Both the position numbers and the translations under genes were made by a program. The notes beneath the pieces were generated by a model. It made no database searches. It was given only the letters and a program-made list of their open reading frames with translations, and had not been told where the DNA came from. A stretch of 64,000 nucleotides of DNA from Paulownia fortunei (lineage: Eukaryota > Streptophyta > Magnoliopsida > Lamiales > Paulowniaceae). This document shows positions 51,851-64,000 of this stretch, piece by piece (the stretch's first letter is position 1; every line of letters begins with the position of its first letter). The stretch spans positions 20,163,799 to 20,227,798 of the forward strand of contig CM033108.1 in assembly GCA_019321725.1 (NCBI GenBank), written 5' to 3'.

Positions 51851-52815
51851 TTGAACGTTTTAAAATATAATTTTACTTTCTATAATATTTTTCTTATTTT
51901 AAAAATACTCTCTCAAAAAGTAGTAATATAACATTATTATTTTCAAGTGTTAGTTTGAAGGATAATATTATAAATTATATAAAATTATTATTTTTTAACT
52001 CATGTCTAAAAAATTTTGTTCAATCAAATTAGATATATAATTTTAAACGGAGGGATTACATTGTATATACTTCATTAGAAAAAAGAATTAGTGAAAATCC
52101 TCTATTTTGGTTTGAAGTTGGAAGGACCTCTCTTTCTAAGAGAGGAAGATAGGTTAAATACAGAATAAGCATAAAAAAATTGATCTTGACAATGATCAAT
52201 AAGATTTTTGACATAGCCCTATTTGTGAGGTTTCTTATTTATTTTAAGATAAATTTGCTAAAATATATATCCAAAAGGTCTTAAGAATATTTTAAATTTA
52301 GAAGACTAGATTAAAAGCGAAATTAAATTTACCCACACATTTTGATAAAAGTCCTAAAATTAAGTTTTAACAACTATTCGGAAATCGCTCTCAAATTTAT
52401 ATTATGTTTGATTTTAGGTTTTTTTTTTATTATAAAAACTACCACTGGGGTTAAGGCATTGACCCTATTTATAAATCTAATACATGTACTTTTACAAAAA
52501 TTGATATAAATAAAATTAGGAGTACTATTCCCTTACAAGTCTTTTAAATAAATAAAACAAATTAAAGCAAAAATAACATACTGCAGCATACCAATCTTTT
52601 AAATGAGCACAAAATCAACCAAAGAAATTACCGCGACTTACCCCTTCCACGAAGAGATTTAATTTTCATGTATTTTAACCCATTCTCTTTATTGATAGTT
52701 CTACTTGGTTTAACATAATGTGCGTAAAAATTATGTCTAGTGGAGGGTAAATAGACATGTGTTTTGTTGAAAGAGCATAAGGAGAAAGAAAACTACGATA
52801 TTAAGGAACCAAAAT

Positions 52816-53017
52816 GTCATCCGCCCCATAAATTATGTTTGATTTTAGTATTTACAGTCATCCGCCCCATAAATTATGTTTGATTACAGATAATCCACCC
52901 CGTATGGTGAACAAGATCCAATATTTATTAAGCTCTAAAGTAGAACAGATAATCCACCCCGTATGGTGAACAAGATCCAACATTTATTAAGCTCTAAAGT
53001 AGAACAGATAAGCCACC
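52816..53017. repeat. Two adjacent tandem duplications (41-bp and 59-bp periods)
   Basis: The 41-bp unit starting gtcatccgccccata occurs at 52816 and 52857. It is followed at once by a 59-bp unit starting cagataatccacccc, at 52887 and 52946, with a broken third copy at 53005. The two 59-bp copies differ by only one base over the full unit, so the duplication is recent. No coding role is visible. Confidence 0.9.
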
Positions 53018-53571
53018 AAGTAACCATTACAATCTATACTATATATGAAACGCTTTTGTCTCACTTCTTATTGGGTAAAGTTGAAAATTTTAAGAGTAAC
53101 TTATTTCCATTCAAAGTTAGAAAATTCATTCCTCCTTCAACCATAACGAATAACATGCCCATTTATGTTTGATTATGATCCTCATCTGCTAAGATAATGT
53201 CTGACAAGTAAATAAATTAGCTTTCAAGAATTACAATATTATCAACTGGAAATTTTATGCTTTTTAGATTTCAACACTTCGATTTTATGTGCTTCACTGG
53301 CAGAAATACCATCTCTGCATGAATAATTGTGGCTTAGATTATACTTCATATGCTGGCACATTCTGAAGGATGGTTGCAGAGTAGCCACTTCCAGTGGAAT
53401 TAATAAAAAATTCAGATCACATGACAAAGCTCAATCTTTGCTACCAATTTAATGTCATAGTAGTAGAACATAAAGGGTAAATGTCAAGAAACAAACAAAC
53501 AAGAAAATGCAAAAGGATACATGAAAAATCTGCATAAGCAGCTAGTCACTTAAAGCATCAACAACATTCTT

Positions 53572-55923
<2,352 letters not shown>

Positions 55924-55961
55924 GGCTGTTCGAGAGAGAGCGACGTAGAGAGACAGAGAGA

Positions 55962-55970
55962 AAACCCTAA
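55962..55970 (+). promoter_or_regulatory. TELO-box (AAACCCTAA) upstream of NAC-alpha
   Basis: The motif lies about 40 bp upstream of the NAC-alpha ATG, in the leader or at the start site. TELO-boxes are common near transcription starts of plant genes for translation components, which fits co-expression of a ribosome-associated factor. That use here is inferred. Confidence 0.5.
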
Positions 55971-55980
55971 AACCCCAGAA

Positions 55981-56470
55981 CCTCAAATAAGTAATGGTAG
56001 TGTAAGGGCGACGAAAAATGGTATTATATTATTGTATCTTGACTCGGATCTGGATCCGACCGGTTACACAGTATCTTAAACCGAATTTAGATCCAGAAGT
56101 AAGTCCGAGAATTTGGATTTGGGTATGAATTAGAAAGAATTATTTTCAAAAATAATTTGTACATGCAATTTTGCATTAAAAACTAGTATCACTAATAACT
56201 CATGAAACCGGTTATTTGCATCTACCCGTGAGATTTAGACCTTTGACATTTACTTCTCTCAAAGTTTAGATTTTTTGCAAAATTTTAAATTAGAGGAAGC
56301 TGGATGCCAAAGCTCTAAACCTAAAAGGAGATGGATGTAATAATCCGTTAAACAATTTCCATGATCCTAATTGTTAACGCTTGCATCACTAAATATAAAT
56401 ATTAATATAATAATAATTTTGATAAGATAGCACATGTATGTGTACGTGTATATATATATTTTTTATCAAT
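55981..56470. other. NAC-alpha upstream region
   Basis: About 490 bp between the NAC-alpha leader and the solo LTR, probably its promoter. An AT-rich tattatattattg stretch near 56018-56032 could serve as a TATA-like element on the minus strand. The rest is AT-rich with no further recognisable sites. Confidence 0.35.
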
Positions 56471-58854
56471 TGTAACACTTTGAGAAATAGTAAAAGTATT
56501 TTCTCACATATAACTCTATATATAGAAAAATCTTCGTTTATATAAAAAGCACAACACCCATCACAGTCACACTATTATCAAACTTATTTACTAAATTTTT
56601 TTAAAAGTTATATAGAACACGACATCCCAAAATTATAATACAATAAACTCAAAAATCAAAATAATAGCCTATAGTTTTGAAAGAAATAAGGACATTTTGC
56701 ATCTTGTAACCCTTTATATATAGACAACAATTTACATAATAATATAATAATAATTGTAAAAATTAGAATATGCCCACAATACAACCCACTAGGTCATCAT
56801 CCATGCACACTAATTCTCAGAACTTATAGGAACCCTAACAACTTGCCCAACAAGTCCACGCCATCAAGTATCACTAGACTCACCTACAATGCATGAAATA
56901 CGTGAGCTAACGCTCAGTAAGTGAAAATCATGCATGTTGAAGCGATAATATAACATATATACGATGCATCTCTATGAAATCACGCCAGGAATGCAAGCTT
57001 CTGAACCAAAACAGTTCATTCAAAATTATTTTCCATCACTGGGCCCTTTGTCTACCTACTATACACCGGATAGAGCTCTGAATAATATCAATAATTATAT
57101 GGCTATAAACAAATTGACTTAGTCTATGGGCCATCTTTTGGGATCACCAAAGGTCCACCCCCTATCTTCCCTTGTGATCCTCCAAAAGTCTTTCCACAAG
57201 TGGAGTCAATAAGAGAACAGTCAAGTGGTCCACCTTCTCGTAACTACCAGAGATGCACCCCCTGTCAAACCCCTATGATCCTTCGATAAGTAACACTTGC
57301 GGCGCCCTAAAATATCACATAAGCACGCCTCGCATGGCTCAGTACACTAGTAGTGGCCAACCAAAATATTTTTTTTCTGAAAATCATGTCTCAAATCATA
57401 TCGTGCATGCAAGAACCTCAACTATACTCATATATCATGCATGCACATGTAAATGCTCATGAATGGTATGTTCAATATGAAATGCAAGTCATTTTCTCTC
57501 AACATATTTCAAGGACCATAAAACTCTTAAGGTACAGACTATGCTTGTCATCCAATCAATTTAAATATCATCAACACATTAGGTATAAATGCTTCAAGAC
57601 ATACTATGTTCATGCATTCACTTACTTTTGATCGATTGTGTGTTACTTCTAGGTTTTTTAAGTATTACTCCCCAACTCTAGATGTAAAACAATCTGTATA
57701 AATACAAGATATCAATCACCATCCTCAATTAACAAGTTTATTATACCTAATGTAGTATAAAGATCTTGAATCTCAATTTAACTAAACAACCTTACCACTT
57801 AAAAATTATAACCGAATACAACCTTCTACGCACCTTTGTCCACATCTTAAATGTATACTAACCTCACTTGATTGATGTATTATAACTTTTATAGCATCGC
57901 CCTAAATGTTAGGGATCAAATGCACTACATCTATGATAGAACATGTTAATGAACCTAATGGTACAAATTCACAACTTCACATTTTCTTGCTGCCATATTA
58001 ATTTGTATGATTTTGATACCCTTAGACATATTCATTCACTTCCTAATTTTTATCACACTTAGCTAACATAAAAAGTAATGTAACCATATCATAGAATGAC
58101 TAAAACTCACGGATATAACTTTCCAAGTTCAGCTCCTTTCACAGTATACTGAAATAGATTTTTCCTACCGTGACAGTTTTGCGCACTTCATGACATTAAT
58201 AGTTTTGGCACTCTTAAGTATATTCAATCACTCCCAAATTTTCACCACACTTAGATAACATATACAAAGAGACAACCAGGTTATAGTCTTGCCAGAACTA
58301 ATGGATTTAATGCTGTAAAACCAGTCCCCTTCACATAGGACATAATCTGAAATTTGATGGAGACAGTTTTGAGTATCTCTTTAATTATCATGCCATATTT
58401 TAATTCCTAAGCTATCCAAACCTAAATACATAATCTTAACTCCTATATAAACACATTCATGATGATAAATATAGAATGTACCCAAAATTTCTTGCATATT
58501 TCAAGCTTAATAAACTAGAAATTAGCATATACAGATATTCTGCCCTTTAGTGGTTCTATTATGTATTTGCAACCATAAATCATTCTTTTATACTTGATAA
58601 CCCTATAAATAACCTCTAACTTCATCATGAATAAGATAAGAATCTTAAGAAAATATAAAACCCTCAAATAATATGAAAATTAATGTCAAAATAGTAGATG
58701 AACCTCACCTACACTAGTTTCAGCTTCTACTTGTGATTACCACTTTCTTTTGCTTCATTTGCCCTTTTCTATCATTTGGAATCTCTTATGAATAACTTAG
58801 AGAGATTTTTACATGAGTTTGGACATTGAAAAAATGGTTGAAGGTCGTGGGTAA

Positions 58855-59066
58855 TGTAAATAATGGTGAATCAAGATATAAGAATGAGGGAAATTTTCTC
58901 TGTATTGACTGAATAATTTGTACAATGAATTACAACATATTATATGCAGAATGTGATAAACTATTCTAGGAAAGTAAGACCTAATATTATGCTAATTACA
59001 ATCAATACAAATCAATTTGATATGATTACTATAATACAAAAGTTGACTAAGTTATTTCCTTTAATA
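58855..59066 (-). mobile_element. 3' LTR of the nested Copia (212 bp)
   Basis: Near-identical to the LTR at 62786-62996. Read on the minus strand it starts TATTAAAG directly after the purine tract and ends TTTACA. By hand I count eight substitutions, seven of them transitions, and one single-base indel between the pair, about 96% identity. Confidence 0.93.
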
Positions 59067-59413
59067 CTCTCTCTCAAGTTGGAATGTGGATGTTTATCAC
59101 TCCTAACTTGCTGACATGTGAATGGAAAGTCGCTTGCCCCAAAGGTTTTGTAAAAATGTCTGCAATTTGTTTGCTTGTGTGGGTGTATTCGGTCATGATT
59201 TCTTCTTTCTGTATTCATTCACGAATTGTATGACAGTCCAACTCTATATGTTTCATCCGTTCATGGAAAACTGGATTTGCAGCAATATATATTGTTGCTT
59301 GATTATCACAAAACAACCTAGCTGGTTTAGGGTGATGAACACGTAAGTCATGTAAAATGTATCTTAACTAAGTAAGTTCACAAGTGACAGCTGTCATTGC
59401 CTAGTATTCAGCT

Positions 59414-62400
59414 TCAGCTGATAAACGAGATACGATTGTCTATTTTTGCTTTCCAAGAGATTAAGGAACCTCCTAAGAATATACAATAACCAGTGATAGA
59501 CCTCCATGTTATTTGGCAGTCGGCCCAATCTGCATCGCAGTAGCCTGTGAGTTTTAGTTGACCATGTGAAGGAAAGAGAAGACCTTGACTTGTTGTATTC
59601 TTCAGATAGCGTAAGAGACGAAAAACTGCATCTAGGTATGGTCTTCTTGGAAGCTGCATAAACTGGCTGAGTTTAACAATCGAGTATGTGATCTCGGGTC
59701 ATATAATTGTGAGATAGATGAGCTTTCCCACTAGCCTTCGATATCGTGCTAGATCTTTAAGGAGTTCACCATCTATTTGAGTGAGTTTCAAGTTCTATTC
59801 CATGGGAAAAGCTATGGGTTTTGTACCAAGAAGTCCAGCCTCTTTTAACAAATCCAGAGTATACTTCTTTAATAGATAGTGATTCCCAATTTAGTTCATG
59901 TGACCTCAATACCTAGGAAGTACTTTAAGGGTCCAAAGTACTTGATTTTGAAACAACAATTGAGAAAATCCTTAAGGTTATGAATGGCTGCCTCATCATT
60001 TCCTGTAATGATCATATTATCTACATATAGCAAAATAGCAGTACAAGAGGTGTTATAAACTTTGACAAATAAAGAGTAGTCAGTTATGGATTGTTGAAAA
60101 CCAATCTCAGTAATGGAGGAAGAGAACTTGTGGAACTAGCTACAAGAGGCTTGTTTAAGTCAGTATAAGGACTTGTTGAGTCGACATACAACCTTCTCCC
60201 CCTGTTGATGAAAATTAGGTGGAGGATACATATACACTTCTTCAAGTAAGTCACCATGAATAAATGTATTTTGGACATCCATTTGATGTAGATGCTAATT
60301 TAGAATAGCAGCAACAGATAAAAGACAACGAACGGTGATTAATTTGGCATAAGAGATGACCCAGGTAGTACAGGTTCATCTCCTAGATTTTCTGGTGATC
60401 TATGTGAAAGTGGAAAAACATATTCTCGAAAGATAACATCATGAGAAGAGAAAATGCAACTGGTTTCAAGATCAAGTACCTTATACCCCTTTTATCTTGA
60501 AGGGTAGCCAAGAAATACACACTTCATTGCTCGTGCATCAAACTTATGGTTGGGGTTGAGGTTTGTAGCGTAACACAAGCACCCAAAAGCTCGAATATGT
60601 GAATATGTAGGAGTGGTGCCATGTCATAATTCATATGGAGATTTAAAAGACAACAATGGTGTTGGTAGACGGTTAATGAGATAACAAGTTGTTTGGATGC
60701 TTTCTCCCCAATATTTCAATGGTAGATTTGTTTGGAATCAAAGATCTCGTCCAACATTTAAAAGGTAACGATGCTTTCATTCGACAATCCCATTTTGTTG
60801 AGGGATGTATGGACATGAATGATGAAAAATAGTACCATGAGCATCAAAATAAGACTTTATGGATAGAAACTCAGCCCCATTGTCAGAATGAAAATTTTTA
60901 ATCTCGTACTTAAATTGTGTAAAAATCCAAGAGAAAAATGATTTTAACAAGGATTGTGCTTCAGATTTAAATGTCATAAGATGGACCCTTGTAAAACGAG
61001 AAAAATCATCAACAACTGTTGGAAAATATTTTGCTCTGAATGATAGTTTATTTTATAGGGTCCCCAAATGTCACAATGGATTAAATCAAAAGGTACAACT
61101 GATGAAATTGAACTAGAAGAAAAAGGTAAATGGGTTTGCTTAGCTAATGGACAAACATCACAAACTTATTGAGTATCAAAATTTATTTCTGGTATGGTCT
61201 TGGATAAATTTTGGTGAGGTGTGGTGGATGGGTGCCCAAGTCGTCGATGCCAAAGACTAGAGGTATGGTTGATATAGTATGCTAGGTGTGGATTCTGGTT
61301 TGATGAAAGGTAGTAGAGTTTATTAGACTGCTTTCCCAGGCTAATCATCCTCTTCGCAACCACGTTCTGTAAGACATAAAAATTCGGGAAAAAGATTACA
61401 ACACATTTCAATGCTTATGTAAGTTTGCTCACAGACAATAAATTAACTCTGAACTTAGGCACATGTAACACTCCATCAAGTTTTATATCTTGTGATAATT
61501 GAAAGGAACCAATGGAATTGATTTATGTTTTTCCACCATTAGGTAAATTCACAAAATTGCGTTGAGCAACTGGATTTTTGGGTTTCAAATGACAGATATG
61601 GTCAGTGGCTCCACTATCCACAATCCAATGCAAAGTTGAAGGTGGATTTTGTTTACCTGCGGCATTAGCAAAAGCATTACCATTCTTTTGATTCAGCATG
61701 ACAATAATTTGATTGTATTCTTCAGTTGTGAAAGTTGGGCCCTCTTGCTTAGTTGGTTGTGCCTTTGATGTACCTTGGTCCGTAGTGGAATTGTTGGTTA
61801 CATGCTTCTTATTTTTGGATTGCACATTCTTTCCATGGAATTTGTGGCCCACCGAAAAACCATTAAGGTAATAGCAAAAATCTATCGTGTGGTTATCTTG
61901 TTCACAATACATGCATTTGAATGTTTTTTTCGACACTCCTCCCATTCGAGAGGAACCTACTTCACGTGTACCACTATTTTTGGAGGTTCGAGTTGATTGG
62001 GTCACAACCATGGCTTGAAAGTTGCTATTGGTCACCTCACGACATGCAGCCACACCAAGTTGTCGCTCATGTTGGAGACTCATGGAAAGTGCTTGATGTG
62101 TATCCAGCAAGGAAGTCATCATCAATATGTTGTCTCTCATAGTAGCATAAGTCTCATTTAATCCTATAAGGAATTACATGAGCCTTTCTTTTTCTGTTCT
62201 TTTGTTAACCTTTTCAAGTCCTCCACATGTGCAAGTAAGTGATTCCTTATAAAAAGTTAATTCATCCCATAAAGCCTTTTTCTTGTTGAAATAAACTGAG
62301 ATCGAATCTGAACTTTGGCAGTGTTCGACAATCTCTTGCTGAATTTGATAAATTCTCGATTTATTGCCTTGTGAAAATCGATCATGGAGGTCTTTCTAAA

Positions 62401-62716
62401 CTGCCTCTGCTAATTCCATGTAAATCACACTTGCTGCAATGTTGGGGCTCACTGAATTTAAAATCCATAACACCATATTATTGCAGCGTTGCTAAACATA
62501 ATAAGTCTTGTCTGTAGGTGGCGGCATGTTGATGGATCCATCGACGAAGCCAATCTTATTCTTTGCGCTAAGATCGATGCGCATGGCTCGATTCCATTGT
62601 CTAAAATTGTGTAGCTCAAGGAGTTTTGAGACCAAAAATAGGCTTGAATTATCTGAGCTATGCAAGTTGAGTGGATTTTCATAAATGTCGTCAATGGTTT
62701 CTTTGCCTTCATCCAT
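59414..62716 (-). pseudogene. Copia gag-pol remnant (inactive)
   Basis: Gag starts at 62716 with an N-terminal region reading NPLNLHSSDNSSLFLVSKLL and SAKNKIGFVDGSI. The open stretch 62140-61523 has a CX2CX4HX4C zinc knuckle (CMYCEQDNHTIDFC) and the aspartic protease box WIVDSGATDHI. Next come the pre-integrase LWHRRLGHPS (about 61245), the integrase SDNGAEF and CPYIPQQNGIVE blocks (60977-60777), and DVIFREYVFPLS (about 60450). RT follows from LITVRCLLSVAAI through EVYMYPPPNFHQQG to YVDN (about 60020), and RNase H has DADWADC..RSITGYCIFLG (59659-59414). The RT box is YVDN instead of YVDD. Frameshifts and stops separate the parts, and the segment between integrase and RT is missing, so it cannot make a working polyprotein. 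Confidence 0.9.
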
Positions 62717-62774
62717 TTGAATTGATTTGGTTGTGGAAGGTGTTTCGGGTTAGGCAGAGTCATCAAGATTGGTA

Positions 62775-62785
62775 CTCTGATACCA
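62775..62785 (-). other. Primer-binding site of the nested Copia
   Basis: TGGTATCAGAG on the minus strand, directly after the 5' LTR. It is complementary to the 3' end of initiator methionine tRNA, the commonest primer of plant Copia elements. Confidence 0.92.
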
Positions 62786-62996
62786 TGTAAATAATGGTGA
62801 ATCAAGATATAAGAATGAGGAAAATTTTCTCCGTATTGATTGAATAATTTGTACAATGAATTAAAACATATTATATGCAGAATGTGATAAACTATTCTAG
62901 GAAAATGAGACCTAATATATGCTAATTACAATCAATACAAATCAATTTAATATGATTACTATAATACAAAAGTTGACTAAGTTATTTTCTTTAATA
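62786..62996 (-). mobile_element. 5' LTR of the nested Copia (211 bp)
   Basis: The partner of the LTR at 58855-59066, with the same TATTAAAG start and TTTACA end on the minus strand. Its outer edge touches the ggtaa duplication at 62997-63001. Confidence 0.93.
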
Positions 62997-63696
62997 GGTA
63001 AATAGCTAAGAGTGAAGGAAAGCTTGAGGTGGCATTTAAGGTGTTTGGTTAAAGTTGGTAGCAAGCATGAGATGGCAAGCTGTGGTATAAATCTGACTTT
63101 TCATCCATTTTTCAAGTCTAGATCAGATATATTTTATTATACATTAATCTTATTGCATCCTATTTTAATTATCACAAGATCCCATAGATAATTCATAAAC
63201 TAATTTTCTAACCGTTTATTTAATTTCTTACTCAATTGTCACTCGATTCTTAAATAATTGTTCATATTAAAAATTATATAATCTTATACATAAATGAATA
63301 TTGTAATATCACATTTGAATCATATTATCTTATGTCCAATGTCGCAAATATGCAATTTACCGATATATACTTTTGAAATACCTAGATGAAATCGAATCAA
63401 ACCGTATAAGTTTACTAGTAACAACTTTAACACTTCCAAAATTATAACCTATATATACCATCGATATCCAATATTGATCAATCTCATTTTCTTCTTATTT
63501 TAATTTAATGTTGATTACTTATATTATGATGATCGACAATTAACACCATATGAGATTTTTTAAAAATTTAATGATCAAATGTGATTATAAAGTAAAACGG
63601 ATCATGGCATGCTAGTTTCAATGCAAGTACTTATGAATAACATATAATGTATGAATCATATTGGTCAAATGAGTAGTATGAGACTCATATATTACA

Positions 63697-64000
63697 ATTT
63701 AGTTTGCATAAAGGAAAATATCGATATCAACAAAAGAATTTAATGAGAATCTAATTTTACCCTTAGTAATTTTTTTTATGAAAATGATAAGTTTTAAACC
63801 CCTAAAATTTATCCAAATTTATGAATATCACCTATAAAATTTGTCGAATATACACGAATCCCCCTAGATTTATCCATATTACACTAGATTCTATTGAGAT
63901 TTAATATTTTAACTTATCACATATTTTGGAATTAAATTTTGTAGTATGCACATTCTAAATTATTTTAATTAAAACTTATTAGTATTTAAAAATATTTATA
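63697..64000. other. Intergenic end of the window
   Basis: AT-rich sequence with no recognisable feature. Confidence 0.5.

Larger units (their letters stand above)
51625..53571. other. SAC3C upstream region and NAC-alpha 3' flank
   Basis: A short SAC3C leader is expected immediately right of 51624. Further right are a T run (51719-51737), a TA microsatellite (51813-51847), AT-rich spacer, and the tandem repeats annotated separately. NAC-alpha 3' UTR should lie just left of 53572. No other gene is seen. Confidence 0.5.
58855..62996 (-). mobile_element. Ty1/Copia element (4.14 kb) with LTRs, PBS, PPT and TSD
   Basis: Two LTRs (58855-59066 and 62786-62996) bound the element. A perfect 5-bp duplication, ggtaa, flanks it (58850-58854 and 62997-63001). 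On the minus strand the 5' LTR is followed by TGGTATCAGAG, the initiator-methionine tRNA primer site. The 3' LTR is preceded by the purine tract CTTGAGAGAGAG. Internal domains run gag, protease, integrase, RT, RNase H, the Copia order. The total is shorter than usual because the region between integrase and RT is deleted. It sits inside an older solo LTR. Confidence 0.93.
56471..63696 (-). mobile_element. Solo LTR of the Tekay/Del-type family, split by a Copia insertion
   Basis: On the minus strand the LTR starts TGTAATATATG (63696) and ends GTGTTACA (56471). It follows the + strand LTR at 21738-24634 block by block: its first ~700 bp are at 63696-62997 and the rest at 58854-56471. Without the inserted Copia it is about 3.08 kb. 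No internal retroelement domains flank it, so it is probably a solo LTR. I saw no clear target-site duplication (left flank tcaat, right flank attta). Confidence 0.7.

Noticed and set aside
61775..62142. Plus-strand ORFs of 73 codons
   Set aside because: Antisense shadows of the Copia gag/protease region.
62458..62856. 132-codon minus-strand ORF
   Set aside because: It is in the wrong frame relative to the recognisable gag frame (62492-62716) and runs into the LTR and primer site.

Overview
This is a window of plant nuclear DNA. It is AT-rich, has large intergenic spaces, intron-split genes with GT..AG borders, and many decayed LTR retrotransposons. The proteins are eudicot-like, but I cannot name a genus from sequence alone. 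All gene models below were spliced by hand from ORF continuity and splice signals.

Layout: (1) 1-14 kb is gene-poor. It holds a hAT-like MITE (5.44-5.80 kb), an LTR fragment (7.7-8.2 kb) and a rearranged Ty1/Copia remnant (12.3-14.0 kb). (2) 14.2-18.0 kb holds an unprocessed Argonaute pseudogene of the AGO4/6/9/16 clade. It keeps its exon-intron layout, has stops and frameshifts, breaks off at the start of PIWI, and follows a repeated promoter/5' UTR-like block. (3) 18.8-26.7 kb is a retrotransposon graveyard: a Tat-type Gypsy pol fragment with a second RNase H, the 3' end and ~2.9-kb LTR of a Tekay/Del-type chromovirus, and a Copia 3' end with LTR. (4) 29.9-34.3 kb is a pair of inverted repeats whose blocks are in circularly permuted order. 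(5) 37.5-41.6 kb is an apparently intact GAMYB-type R2R3-MYB gene with a miR159 target site. (6) 44.7-51.6 kb, minus strand, is an apparently intact SAC3 family protein C gene in eight coding exons. (7) 53.6-55.9 kb, minus strand, is an intact gene for the alpha subunit of the nascent polypeptide-associated complex (NAC-alpha). (8) 56.5-63.7 kb is a solo LTR of the same large family as in (3), interrupted by a young Copia element with LTRs, PBS, PPT and a perfect 5-bp target-site duplication.

The three intact genes look unrelated in function: a hormone-regulated transcription factor, a SAC3/GANP mRNA-export type protein, and a ribosome-associated chaperone subunit. MYB and SAC3C converge; SAC3C and NAC-alpha lie in the same direction on the minus strand. 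I found no novel multi-gene system. The most notable items are the Argonaute relic and the permuted inverted repeat.
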